In this document: one piece after another, positions 25,877 through 34,498 of the stretch
Layout: each line of letters opens with the position of its first letter
How positions within the stretch are numbered: position 1 is the stretch's first letter
Assembly: GCF_015326965.1 (NCBI RefSeq)
Contig: NZ_CP017659.1
Coordinates: 372,001 to 436,000 of the forward strand
DNA from: Paenibacillus sp. JZ16
GTDB taxonomy: Bacteria; Bacillota; Bacilli; Paenibacillales; Paenibacillaceae
Direction of reading: 5' to 3'
Length of the DNA stretch: 64,000 nucleotides
The notes under the pieces: generated by a model
The model's database searches: none
Seen by the model: the letters and a program-made list of their open reading frames with translations, nothing else
Told to the model about the DNA's origin: nothing
Position numbers and translations under genes: made by a program

Positions 25877-25894
25877 TTGTGATATATTTCATCC
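25877..25894 (-). promoter_or_regulatory. Rex-like operator upstream of ldh
   Basis: TTGTGATATATTTCATCC matches the Rex pattern TTGTGAA-N4-TTCACAA at the whole first half-site except its last base, and at four of seven bases in the second. The position, about 150 bases before ldh, is compatible with a promoter site. I could not identify a clear promoter, so this is tentative. Confidence 0.4.
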
Positions 25895-25977
25895 TGTGTG
25901 TTCATTTTTAACTTTGACACTGTCAGAAACCATACACCTTCATCAGGGGAGGGGGATCACGCTTATGCCAAACGCGG

Positions 25978-26664
25978 TCACAGGTTATTATCGGCAATTC
26001 TATCAGGTATAAACGAAGTAAGCAGTTGCCTTATTTCCTGAATCATGACCCTCTGATATTCATTACCGTCATGGTAGAGCTCTCCGATCTTCTTGTACGT
26101 TTGGTCCAGTTGTTCTTGATAGGATGCAGCTTGTTTATCGGGGTGGTTCCTCTTGAACTCATCCATGACGTTCTGGATATACGCCGGACGAGCGCCCCAA
26201 GTTCCGAGTACTTCTCCTGTGCTTGCATGGAGGAAGACAGCAATCGGCTGTGCGCGTCCGCCATCCGTTAGAAAAAGGTCCATTGTTTCCATATGATCTT
26301 CCATGATGAGCACGTCGGACGGAATTCGGCTATATTCCAATATTCTAAATAGGACAGGTACATTCCATATGACATCCGGGCACCAATCCGTACAGAGAAT
26401 CAGGCAGTGCAGATGGTTGAATGGGTTTCGCTCAGAAGTGAAGAATCCCTCAGTCTCTTTGTTCTCCCACTGGAAGCGATCATAGACTTGTCTGAATAAT
26501 TCCTTCGTATTTGGGATTCTGCTCAATTTCATTTCTCGAATCTTCATATTCTCCATGAATTGGAGAGGCGTTAAACCCTGGCCGATTTTATGTTGGAGAT
26601 GGAGGGGATGAGACATAGGATCATACGTCCTTTCATAACGTAATAGATTCATATTGAGATACAT
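25978..26664 (-). CDS. Thioredoxin-fold family protein (Thioredoxin_9-like)
   Basis: The product has about 220 residues. A thioredoxin-like core is recognisable from HLHCLILCTDWCPDVIWNVP, where the DWCPD motif corresponds to the active-site turn and retains a cysteine. The later cis-Pro region is QPIAVF. Family members are small cytoplasmic oxidoreductases with no settled role. The start is uncertain (26664, 26652 or 26616 are all in-frame ATGs) because none has a strong ribosome site. A palindrome 25 bases upstream is shared with the arylamine acetyltransferase gene on the far side of the MocR gene. Confidence 0.72.
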   Translation of the reverse strand: MYLNMNLLRYERTYDPMSHPLHLQHKIGQGLTPLQFMENMKIREMKLSRIPNTKELFRQVYDRFQWENKETEGFFTSERNPFNHLHCLILCTDWCPDVIWNVPVLFRILEYSRIPSDVLIMEDHMETMDLFLTDGGRAQPIAVFLHASTGEVLGTWGARPAYIQNVMDEFKRNHPDKQAASYQEQLDQTYKKIGELYHDGNEYQRVMIQEIRQLLTSFIPDRIADNNL

Positions 26665-26688
26665 CCAAGTTAACGTTAGCTTAAGACA

Positions 26689-26716
26689 AAACTGACCATA
26701 CAGAAATGGTCAGTTA
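26689..26716. promoter_or_regulatory. Palindrome A of the MocR locus
   Basis: AACTGACCAT and ATGGTCAGTT are perfect inverted arms around a six-base centre. It is located in the divergent gap, 25 bases before the thioredoxin-like gene and 163 bases before the MocR gene. Nearly the same sequence recurs at 28344-28372. Confidence 0.6.
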
Positions 26717-26878
26717 TTATCTGTTTATGAAAGTCAGATGTACTGAAGGTTGTGTTACCGAATGAAGCTATTCGTGAATAGGATGCGCAACATAGGCTGA
26801 GTTTCATGTATAATTCATTAAACATACCTGCCATTACGACAGTAAATTTTATTAATATAATGCCTGAGGTGGTCCCAC

Positions 26879-28306
26879 TTGTTTGATATTCTTCTACCCG
26901 AGCAAAGCGAGTTCCCATTATACCAGCAGTTATATCTGCAAATTCGTGAGGGTATCCGTAATGGGGTCATTCCCGACGGACAACGATTGCCTTCTGTTCG
27001 TGCCCTCCAGCTTCAGCTCAATATAAGCAAAACGCCGATCGAGACGGCTTATCAAATGTTAACGTCTGAAGGGTATGTGATCAGCAAACCGAGGTCGGGG
27101 CTATATGTCATAAATCCATACAAGGAACTATCTCACCATCATCAACAGCGGACCCCCTCCATAACAACGATGTCAGTTATGAATTCCAACGGGCACTTGA
27201 ATCAAGGTCAAGGTGTTATTGACTTTAATCCAACTCGATTAGATCAAGCGTCCTTTCCGGTACGAACCTGGAATAAAATGCTCAAGGAAGCGCTGGAACA
27301 GCATGTGAGTGAAATGGGAATGTATGGGGATCCGCAGGGCGAATACGGGCTGCGCACCGTGGTTTCGGAATATCTGCGAAATTCCAGAGGGGTTATTTCA
27401 ACACCTGGTCAAATTGTGATCGGCGCCGGCACGGCCTATAGCATGGGGCTGCTTACCAGAGTACTGCCAGGACTTAAGCACATTGCGGTTGAGGAGCCGG
27501 GTTACAGCTTGGTACGAGATCAATTTCACTTGAATGGCTGTGATTTACTTCCGATTACGCTTAGTGATAAGGGAATCTCGCTTGACCAGCTGGAGAGCAG
27601 CCACGCACAGCTCGTATATGTAACACCATCTCACCAATTCCCGACGGGAAGCATCATGCCTTATCCGGAGCGGGAACGATTACTGGAGTGGGCCAATACC
27701 AGAAATGCATACATTATCGAGGACGATTATGACGGTGAGTTTCGTTACCAGGGAAAACCGATTCCTTCCCTGCAAGGGTTGGATCATAACGGGCGGGTCA
27801 TATACGCCGGCACGTTCTCGAAAGTGTTGACTCCGACACTGCGTATGAACTATCTCGTTCTGCCACCGGCCCTGCTGAATCACATATCCCACAAACGTCA
27901 GGAAGTATTCTTTGCCCCTTCACGCGTGGAACAGTGGGCAATGACCGCGTTTTTTGAACAGGGGCATTGGTACCGTCATATTCGTAAAGTACGTAATCTG
28001 TACAGGAAGAGACATCATCAGTTGATTGAGTTGGTTGAGGCTTATCTTGGCAGGTTTGTTGAAATTACGGGTCAGAATTCAGGGCTCCATATTCAGCTGA
28101 TCGTCAAAAAAGAAGTGTCCTCGGAGGAATTGATTCAGAGGGCGGCGAACGTCGGGGTTATCGTGTACGACCTGCGAAAAATGTGGATGAACGACCAGCA
28201 AGATGCAAACCAGTTCCCGAGGTTATATATGGGATTTGCAAGCTTGAACGCCGCTGACATGGAAAAGGGGATACGGCTTCTGAAGAAGGCCTGGAACATG
28301 GATTGA
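26879..28306 (+). CDS. MocR/PdxR-type regulator (GntR helix-turn-helix plus aminotransferase domain)
   Basis: The product has 475 residues. A GntR winged helix (LPSVRALQLQLNISKTPIET) forms residues 1-75, and a class-I aminotransferase fold fills the rest. The PLP-binding Lys315 lies in TFSKVLTPTLR, and the conserved IIEDDYDGEFRYQG precedes it. The start is TTG with GAGGTGG six bases upstream. Such proteins use PLP or an aldimine as the sensor and regulate adjacent genes. Matching palindromes stand before the two flanking genes, so these are the probable targets. Confidence 0.9.
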   Translation: MFDILLPEQSEFPLYQQLYLQIREGIRNGVIPDGQRLPSVRALQLQLNISKTPIETAYQMLTSEGYVISKPRSGLYVINPYKELSHHHQQRTPSITTMSVMNSNGHLNQGQGVIDFNPTRLDQASFPVRTWNKMLKEALEQHVSEMGMYGDPQGEYGLRTVVSEYLRNSRGVISTPGQIVIGAGTAYSMGLLTRVLPGLKHIAVEEPGYSLVRDQFHLNGCDLLPITLSDKGISLDQLESSHAQLVYVTPSHQFPTGSIMPYPERERLLEWANTRNAYIIEDDYDGEFRYQGKPIPSLQGLDHNGRVIYAGTFSKVLTPTLRMNYLVLPPALLNHISHKRQEVFFAPSRVEQWAMTAFFEQGHWYRHIRKVRNLYRKRHHQLIELVEAYLGRFVEITGQNSGLHIQLIVKKEVSSEELIQRAANVGVIVYDLRKMWMNDQQDANQFPRLYMGFASLNAADMEKGIRLLKKAWNMD

Positions 28307-28343
28307 ACATGGCTTGTTAATATCTGTCTTTTATAAAATATTG

Positions 28344-28372
28344 AAACTGACCATTTCATAAGGGTCAGTTTC
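28344..28372. promoter_or_regulatory. Palindrome B of the MocR locus
   Basis: AAACTGACC and GGGTCAGTTT form the arms. Over 27 bases it matches palindrome A at nearly all outer positions. It lies just before a TATGAT (28378-28383) that can serve as -10 for the acetyltransferase gene. It could also act as a weak terminator for the MocR gene, but the following T-run is poor. Confidence 0.55.
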
Positions 28373-28409
28373 TTGTTTATGATAAGAAAAAAAAGTAGGA
28401 GTGCGTGCT

Positions 28410-29285
28410 ATGATCACCCAAAGTGAGGTAAGAGCATATTTAAACCGTTTAAGAATTTCGGATATTCAGGAACCGACAAAGGAATATTTGTTCGAGCTGC
28501 ATAAAGCCCACGTGGCACGAATACCTTGGCAGACCTTGGATATTTTTGCTGGGAAACCGACATCCATCGATATCGAGGAATCGGTACAACTTATGATCCA
28601 TCAACGAAGCGGTTATTGTTTTCATCTGAATGGAGCCTTTACCGCGCTTCTTCGAGCCTTAGGTTATAAGGTATCTTGGCATCGGGCAGGAGTACAGCCT
28701 TTAGGGCAAGAACCACGGATTAACGGCTTCCATCTCGGGATAACGGTAAGTTTATTGAATGAACAACTTGGGGAAGAAGAGCGGTGGCTCGTGGATGTCG
28801 GTCTTGGCGATATGCCATGGGAACCGATCCCATTGAAATTCGGGGAATACATACAGGGACCTTTTCAATATACGCTTGAGCCGTCTCGCATAACGGATGA
28901 TGGCTGGAGGCTGATCCATGATCCCCATTATTCATATGTAGGCGTAGATTATGCCCCTGATGTTGTGAACAGCTTGGAACTATTTAAATCAAACCATGAA
29001 TTTTATAGCCGATCACCGGAATCCCCGTGGATGGAGCTGTTCATTGTTAGGCAACGGCACGAGCAGGGCATGAACGAGCTCAAAGGCTGCATATGGAGAA
29101 AGTGGAGCGGCAATACCCTGGATAAGATAGAGATTTCATCGAAGTCGGAATGGTTCGAGATCCTGGCGGACATATTTAATGAGCCGCTCGTCAACTATTC
29201 CATGATCGAACGGGACCTGATATGGGATAAGGTTTACAGGCAGCATCAGAATTGGAGGAAGCTTATGGAGAATGAGCAAGTATAG
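28410..29285 (+). CDS. nat: Arylamine N-acetyltransferase
   Basis: The enzyme has 291 residues and moves an acetyl group from acetyl-CoA to arylamines or hydrazines. The catalytic triad is visible: Cys70 in RSGYCFHLN, His108 in NGFHLGI, and Asp129 in WLVDVGLGD. Length and order are normal for the NAT family. The start is the ATG with GGAG eight bases upstream; a GTG three codons before is too close to that site. It follows the MocR gene with palindrome B in the gap. Confidence 0.92.
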   Translation: MITQSEVRAYLNRLRISDIQEPTKEYLFELHKAHVARIPWQTLDIFAGKPTSIDIEESVQLMIHQRSGYCFHLNGAFTALLRALGYKVSWHRAGVQPLGQEPRINGFHLGITVSLLNEQLGEEERWLVDVGLGDMPWEPIPLKFGEYIQGPFQYTLEPSRITDDGWRLIHDPHYSYVGVDYAPDVVNSLELFKSNHEFYSRSPESPWMELFIVRQRHEQGMNELKGCIWRKWSGNTLDKIEISSKSEWFEILADIFNEPLVNYSMIERDLIWDKVYRQHQNWRKLMENEQV

Positions 29286-29364
29286 AAGGAACCGAATGAT
29301 TCACTTTATCTCAGTTCTCCAGCTGATCCTCAGCGGCATAGAACACGCTAAACTAATCTATCAC

Positions 29365-29437
29365 TTGAGTAACCGGAAACGCAGATGATAAGATGGTACA
29401 TAAAATTCGTGTTGTGAAGCATCGTCTTATTGCTTCA
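29365..29437 (+). promoter_or_regulatory. Candidate promoter and 5' hairpin of csaA
   Basis: TTGAGT (29365-29370) and TAAGAT (29389-29394) are spaced by 18 bases. A perfect seven-base hairpin TGAAGCA/TGCTTCA (29415-29437) follows in the untranslated leader, just before the AAGGAGG site. The rest of the gap from 29286 shows nothing further. Confidence 0.45.
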
Positions 29438-29465
29438 TAACCTAGCTGTAAGGAGGTCTATAGTC

Positions 29466-29795
29466 ATGGCAACCATCGAAGATTTTACCAAGCTGGATAT
29501 TCGGATCGGGACGATCGTGGAAGCAGAGCCATTCCCGGAAGCGCGCGTTCCCGCCATCAAAATGAAGATTGATTTCGGCCCGCTCGGGATCAAGCGCACC
29601 AGTGCCCAAATTACGAATCGATATGATGCGGACACCATCATAGGTAATCAAGTCGTCGCTATCGTCAATTTTCCGCCTAGACGCATAGCTGGCTATCAAT
29701 CCGAAGTGCTTGTCCTCGGCGGGGTACCGGAGCAGGGAGACGTTGTGCTTCTGAAGCCGGATGTTGATCTGCCGAATGGTACTCCCATCGCTTAA
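29466..29795 (+). CDS. csaA: Chaperone / tRNA-binding-domain protein CsaA
   Basis: The protein has 109 residues and consists of the single EMAP/tRNA-binding OB fold typical of CsaA (FTKLDIRIGTIVEAEPFPEA at the start, VNFPPRRIAGYQSEVLVLGG later). B. subtilis CsaA has export-chaperone activity; tRNA binding is inferred from the fold. The ATG has AAGGAGG nine bases upstream. It is a single gene. Confidence 0.93.
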   Translation: MATIEDFTKLDIRIGTIVEAEPFPEARVPAIKMKIDFGPLGIKRTSAQITNRYDADTIIGNQVVAIVNFPPRRIAGYQSEVLVLGGVPEQGDVVLLKPDVDLPNGTPIA

Positions 29796-29807
29796 ACCTA
29801 TTTCATC

Positions 29808-29840
29808 AGTCGGTCCGGTCGCTTGCGGCTTGGACCGACT
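29808..29840. terminator. Convergent hairpin, probable terminator
   Basis: AGTCGGTCC and GGACCGACT pair perfectly around a 15-base loop between csaA and the convergent MocR gene. There is no T-run, so it may be a weak or factor-assisted terminator. Confidence 0.45.
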
Positions 29841-31203
29841 AGATGAACCTCACCTCGCTGCGTCTCTTTAACAATTTAGCGGCTCCTTCCGCAATTTTCT
29901 GAACACCGATTTCGATGAGTTCCTCCTTCACCTGAGATACGCTTAGTCGTATCATGGATTCGTTCTTAAACTCAGGCAAGAACATGCTGCTGGCATCCTG
30001 AGCATATACGTTCTCATTCTCCAGATAGTGAACCAATTGATATGCTTTTAATGGTTCTGGCAGCTGGATCGTGGAATAAAATCCGGATGGCGAACCCGTA
30101 AAGGATAAGAAGGGCGGCAGGTGATTTTGGTAAGCCTGCTGGAGCAGAGCCCCTTTTTTACTATAGGTCTGCCTCATCCTCTGAATATGTGCTCGGAACA
30201 TCCCGTTCTTCAGATAAATTTCGAGGGCGCCTTGCATGAGCACCGGACTGTGTATGTCCGCCGCGTGCTTCGCCCGCTGGAATATTTCACTCATCGCTTC
30301 GGGGATCACAGCCAAGCCCAGCCGTAGTCCGGGGAGCATGACTTTGGAAAAGCTCTTCGTGTAGATCACCCTGCCAGAGGGATCGAAGGCAAACATCGGA
30401 TCATGTTTCGAATCCGGATCCAAATCTCCCATGTAGTCATCCTCGATGATATAGACATCATACTTCTGCGCAAACTCTACTATCCTTTTCTTCTCCACAT
30501 TGGTATAACTGTAGCCTGTTGGGTTATGGAACCTTGAGACCGTATAGAAAAACTTGATATCCCGAGTTTTAAAAATGTCCTCCAACCGCCCAAAGTCGAT
30601 GCCGTTCTTCGTAACCTCTATCCCGTATGTCACGGCTTGATGAATCTTGAGGGAGTCCATCATGCTAAAGTGCGTGGGCTGCTCCACGCAAATATTGTTC
30701 TTTCCGTTAGGAAAAGGAAGGGAGACCAGCAGATGCAGCGCTTGCTGCGAACCGGACACAACAAAGATCCTTTCAGGAATCGTGAAGACCTGCAAGTCGA
30801 TTAAATGCCGTGCTAACTCAACACGAAGTGACTGCAAACCCGGAATTTGGGAATAGGTGAATAACTCTTCTTTATATATTTCAATTGCTTGGTTCATGCA
30901 ATGCTGAAAGTCTCGGTAGGGCATGACCGTTTTGTCAGGTCCCGCAGATCGAAAATCGATCACTTGGTCCGCTGGGTTCGAGAGGTTTATGTTTCCTCTG
31001 CCCTCCACGACATAGTAACCACTCTTGGGAACAGCATAGATAATATGTCTCTTTTCCAATTCAGCATAGGCCCGTATGGCTGTATTTTTACTGCATGAAT
31101 AGGATTCTGTCAAAGCGCGGATGGATGGCAGTTTGCTGCCTGGCTTTAATAAACCATCCAGTATTTGGCGTTCAACTGACTGAATAATGTCGGTGTATTT
31201 CAT
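29839..31203 (-). CDS. Second MocR-type regulator (GntR plus aminotransferase)
   Basis: The product has 454 residues. The GntR winged helix is LPSIRALTESYSCSKNTAIR (residues about 24-43), with a short linker to an aminotransferase-like domain. The PLP lysine lies in TKSFSKVMLPGLRLG and the preceding IIEDDYMGDLD is conserved. It is only distantly similar to the 26879 protein, so not a recent duplicate. Its target is not evident; upstream and divergent is a small membrane-protein gene followed by a penicillin-binding protein. Confidence 0.88.
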   Translation of the reverse strand: MKYTDIIQSVERQILDGLLKPGSKLPSIRALTESYSCSKNTAIRAYAELEKRHIIYAVPKSGYYVVEGRGNINLSNPADQVIDFRSAGPDKTVMPYRDFQHCMNQAIEIYKEELFTYSQIPGLQSLRVELARHLIDLQVFTIPERIFVVSGSQQALHLLVSLPFPNGKNNICVEQPTHFSMMDSLKIHQAVTYGIEVTKNGIDFGRLEDIFKTRDIKFFYTVSRFHNPTGYSYTNVEKKRIVEFAQKYDVYIIEDDYMGDLDPDSKHDPMFAFDPSGRVIYTKSFSKVMLPGLRLGLAVIPEAMSEIFQRAKHAADIHSPVLMQGALEIYLKNGMFRAHIQRMRQTYSKKGALLQQAYQNHLPPFLSFTGSPSGFYSTIQLPEPLKAYQLVHYLENENVYAQDASSMFLPEFKNESMIRLSVSQVKEELIEIGVQKIAEGAAKLLKRRSEVRFI

Positions 31204-31340
31204 ATCTCGTTATACCTCCATTCGATCTGTACGGGTACAGAGCCGGAAAACATGCATTCTCACAACAACATGCTATAAGTATACTCTACAATACAGCAGG
31301 GGTTTGGTTCGATATTGTTTTAATTGAGAAGGTAGGGATC

Positions 31341-31493
31341 ATGATGGAGGTTTCTCTGTGGAGCTTACTTGCTATTGCACTCATAGAAACCGGGATTGCG
31401 ATTCAAAGGAAACAACATGCCAAGCTGTTGATGTTGATTGGGATGGATTGTGTGCTGATCATGATCATTTTCATCGTTAGGAGAACGATGTAA
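31341..31493 (+). CDS. Small two-helix membrane protein
   Basis: The product has 50 residues with two hydrophobic stretches (LLAIALIETGIAI and LLMLIGMDCVLIMIIFIV) separated by a basic turn (QRKQHAK), and ends in RRTM. There are two adjacent ATGs; AGGTAGGG lies just upstream. It is 25 bases before the penicillin-binding protein gene and probably shares its transcript. I do not recognise the family. Confidence 0.55.
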   Translation: MMEVSLWSLLAIALIETGIAIQRKQHAKLLMLIGMDCVLIMIIFIVRRTM

Positions 31494-31518
31494 TGACGAT
31501 TAATACGGGGGTTGAGGA

Positions 31519-33564
31519 ATGGGATCGATGCATTTTAAATGGACATGGCTCTCCTTGTGCCTGATTGTGATGGTAATCCTTACGGGCTGTGACCGCATCA
31601 AGGAATCGGATCCGGGAGAGATTGTGAAACAGTATGTGGAATGGTGGGAGCAGGGCAGCTACGAATCGATGTATGATGTGCTGTCACTGGAGTCTAGACA
31701 GAAGATGACAAAAGAGGATTTTATAACACGATTTCGGAACATTTATGAGGGGATTGGAGCAGAAGACCTCACCATCACGACAGACTTTACGGCTCAGGAT
31801 GCAAGCGAAACAAGGGATGAGCGAGTGTTCTATCCCTATCAAATCCAATTGGAAACATCGGCAGGTCGGGTGCAGGCAGAAGGTTCGTTTGAGCTATTAA
31901 AAGAGGAGGATCCAACCGAGACTAAGAAGCTGTCTTGGCGAATGGTGTGGCAACCTTCCTTGATATTGCCGGCTATGGATGCCTTGGATAAGGTGAACGT
32001 GCAGACGTTACCATCCAGCAGGGGCGAGATTTTGGATCGTAACGGTCACGGTCTGGCCATTAATGGCACGATTGAGGTCATCGGTATCGTTCCGGGTAAG
32101 CTCGGCGCCGATGGAGAACAGACCTTGGTTGAATTAGCTGAACGCCTGGGGATTTCGACCGAGATTATGAAGCGTAAGCTTGATGCGCCGTGGGTGAAAG
32201 ACGATTTGTTCGTACCCATCTTGAACCTCAATGCCCAGCAGGGCAGAATGGATTACAGTGATCTGCCAGGCGTTGTAAAGAAGAAGGAACGTGCTCGAGT
32301 CTACCCTTACGGCGCGGCGGCAGCACATCTAACAGGCTACATCCGACAAGTGACAGAGGAGGATTTGGCCCATGCGCCCGAGGCGCAGTATAGACCGACT
32401 GAACTTATAGGTAAATCAGGATCCGAGCAGGTATATAATGAAGTGCTGCGTGGCCGGGACGGTAAGCGGATCTCGATCGTGGATTCCTCGGGTAAGGTCA
32501 AAGAAATCGTAGCCGAGAAGGAAGCGGTAGATGGTCAGGATATTCGTTTAACCATTGATGCTGAACTTCAAAAATCCATATTTGCTTCATTTCGTGAGGA
32601 TGCAGGTACCGCAGCAGCCATCAACCCCAAGACCGGAGAAATCTTGGCATTGGTTAACAGCCCGTCCTATGATCCCAATGCTTTCATTGTTGGATTATCG
32701 ACAGAGCAGTGGGATGAGTGGAACCACAATCCGGATAAACCGCTATTGAATCGATTCACGAAGCTGTACGCTCCGGGCTCGGTATTTAAACCGATCACGG
32801 CTGCGGTTGGTCTGAAGCTTGGGGTTACTACCCCTGGAAAGGTCAGGGAGATCCACGGCTTGCGTTGGTCCAAAGACCCGAGCTGGGGAAATTATTACGT
32901 GACACGCGTGAAGGAAGTACCCGTCCTGAATCTGAGAGATGCTCTTGTGTATTCAGATAACATCTATCTGGCACAGGAAGCATTGGAGATGGGTGCGGAT
33001 CCTTTTCTGAAGGAAGCTGTAAAATTCGGGTTCGAAGAGGGATTGCCGCTTCCATTCCCTTTCCCGAAAGCAAGCTTGGCTAATGAGGGGATCAAGAACG
33101 AAATTCAACTCGCGGACTCCGGATATGGTCAAGGTGAAGTACTCATGAGTCCTTTACATTTGGCATTGGCCTATACTCCCTTCATTAATGGCGGGAAGCT
33201 GATTCAGCCTGTACTGGATTTATCAGAGCAGGAGAACAAGCCTCAGAAGACAAGAGAGGTGTTGGATTCGGACACTGCCGGAATCATCAAGCGTATGCTC
33301 GTCGATGTGGTTCAGGATCCAAAAGGCAGCGGACACGGTGCTGATCTATCGGGCATTGAGCTTGCAGGGAAGACGGGAACCGCCGAACTGAAAATCAGCA
33401 AAGGCGAAAAAGGACAGGAGAACGGATGGTTCGTTGCGTTTGACACGAGGGAGTCCAAGCTTCTCCTTGCGATGATGATAGAGCATGTTGAAGATCGGGG
33501 AGGCAGCGGGTATGTCGTGAACAAAGTCGCGCCGATCTTGCAAAAATATTACGAAAAAAAATAG
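31519..33564 (+). CDS. Class B penicillin-binding protein (PBP3/PBP2a-like transpeptidase)
   Basis: The product has 681 residues. It is a lipoprotein by signal (ILTGC, Cys24). Next come an NTF2-like MecA_N domain at about 30-145, a PBP dimerisation domain at about 165-330, and the transpeptidase domain from about 365. The active-site motifs are intact: Ser421-Val-Phe-Lys424, Ser479-Asp-Asn481 and Lys618-Thr-Gly620. It cross-links peptidoglycan outside the membrane. The MecA_N-containing layout is that of low-affinity PBPs (B. subtilis PbpC, staphylococcal PBP2a), so reduced beta-lactam sensitivity is possible but not shown. Confidence 0.92.
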   Translation: MGSMHFKWTWLSLCLIVMVILTGCDRIKESDPGEIVKQYVEWWEQGSYESMYDVLSLESRQKMTKEDFITRFRNIYEGIGAEDLTITTDFTAQDASETRDERVFYPYQIQLETSAGRVQAEGSFELLKEEDPTETKKLSWRMVWQPSLILPAMDALDKVNVQTLPSSRGEILDRNGHGLAINGTIEVIGIVPGKLGADGEQTLVELAERLGISTEIMKRKLDAPWVKDDLFVPILNLNAQQGRMDYSDLPGVVKKKERARVYPYGAAAAHLTGYIRQVTEEDLAHAPEAQYRPTELIGKSGSEQVYNEVLRGRDGKRISIVDSSGKVKEIVAEKEAVDGQDIRLTIDAELQKSIFASFREDAGTAAAINPKTGEILALVNSPSYDPNAFIVGLSTEQWDEWNHNPDKPLLNRFTKLYAPGSVFKPITAAVGLKLGVTTPGKVREIHGLRWSKDPSWGNYYVTRVKEVPVLNLRDALVYSDNIYLAQEALEMGADPFLKEAVKFGFEEGLPLPFPFPKASLANEGIKNEIQLADSGYGQGEVLMSPLHLALAYTPFINGGKLIQPVLDLSEQENKPQKTREVLDSDTAGIIKRMLVDVVQDPKGSGHGADLSGIELAGKTGTAELKISKGEKGQENGWFVAFDTRESKLLLAMMIEHVEDRGGSGYVVNKVAPILQKYYEKK

Positions 33565-33647
33565 CCTTGAAAATAAGCTGACGAAAAGCTCTTGTTATGC
33601 GAATTGGACGGTTGTAATATGGAATAAAACTAGTCGGAGATGATCTT

Positions 33648-34040
33648 ATGAGTAAGATTCAATTCTCAGTCCAAGTTCGATTGGTATCCGATCTTACCCG
33701 TTCCAAACAGTTCTATGAAGAAGTGCTGGGTTGCGAAGTGAATGACGTATGGGCGGTCAGGGATGATTTTGCGCTCGGATTCAAGCTGATTCAGGCGGAA
33801 TCCCGCGCTGATGTCACACCCAATCCAGCGGGGAAGGACCATGCGACGCGCTGGGATACATACGCTTACGTGGGTACACATTATGATTTGGATGCGTTGT
33901 ATGAAGAACTGACCTCCAGGGGGGCCGAAGTGGCACAGGAACCTGTATTCATGGAAGCGGACTGGGGCGTGTGGAAGGATTTTGCGATTCAAGATCCAGA
34001 CGGCTACGTAATTGGATTTGGCTCCGGGATAAAGGACTAG
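33648..34040 (+). CDS. VOC-family (glyoxalase/bleomycin-resistance-like) protein
   Basis: The product has 130 residues and shows the paired beta-alpha-beta-beta-beta modules of the vicinal oxygen chelate fold: SVQVRLVSDLTRSKQFYEEV at the start and FAIQDPDGYVIGFG at the end. The latter is the typical second metal-ligand region. The function could be detoxification or binding of a small molecule. It is the first of three closely spaced genes (VOC, GNAT, TmrB-like), which suggests a small resistance-type operon. Confidence 0.82.
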   Translation: MSKIQFSVQVRLVSDLTRSKQFYEEVLGCEVNDVWAVRDDFALGFKLIQAESRADVTPNPAGKDHATRWDTYAYVGTHYDLDALYEELTSRGAEVAQEPVFMEADWGVWKDFAIQDPDGYVIGFGSGIKD

Positions 34041-34049
34041 GTGGGTGCG

Positions 34050-34478
34050 ATGTCGGACATTGATATGAAGCAGGTCCTTATCAGCAGCGACCCTTCGCTG
34101 TTGGATTTGGATGCCATTGTACATTTTTTGCGGCGAAGCTACTGGGCTAATGAGCGTTCTGACCAAAAAATCAAAACATCGTTAGAAGGTTCTACGTGCT
34201 TCGGGGCATATTACGCCAACCGACAGATCGGTTTTGCTCGTGTGGTAAGTGATGGCGCAACCGTCTATTGGCTGTGTGATGTATTTGTGGATGAGGCATA
34301 TCGTGGAATTGGCGTGGGGAAGAAATTAATCGAAACGATTACGACCCACGAGGATTACCGAAATGTATTCGGTATATTGGCAACGCGGGATGCCCATGGT
34401 CTGTATGAGCAATACGGTTTTGTCCGCGATCATGGAAAAACATTGACTCGTATGCCGGATTTTCTGCGGAAGGATTAG
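34050..34478 (+). CDS. GNAT-family N-acetyltransferase
   Basis: The product has 142 residues. The acetyl-CoA loop is VDEAYRGIGVGKKLIETI, preceded by the strand IGFARVVSD and followed by the LYEQYGFV motif near the end, all typical of GNAT enzymes. The ATG has AGGTGGG four bases upstream and lies nine bases after the VOC stop, so the two are co-transcribed. The substrate is unknown. Confidence 0.88.
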   Translation: MSDIDMKQVLISSDPSLLDLDAIVHFLRRSYWANERSDQKIKTSLEGSTCFGAYYANRQIGFARVVSDGATVYWLCDVFVDEAYRGIGVGKKLIETITTHEDYRNVFGILATRDAHGLYEQYGFVRDHGKTLTRMPDFLRKD

Positions 34479-34498
34479 TTTAGAAGGGGGATTCCTCA

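Noticed and set aside
31519..33564. Mobile methicillin-resistance (mec-type) element
   Set aside because: The PBP2a-like architecture is also the normal chromosomal PbpC form of Bacilli, and no recombinase, mecI/mecR genes or attachment repeats surround it.
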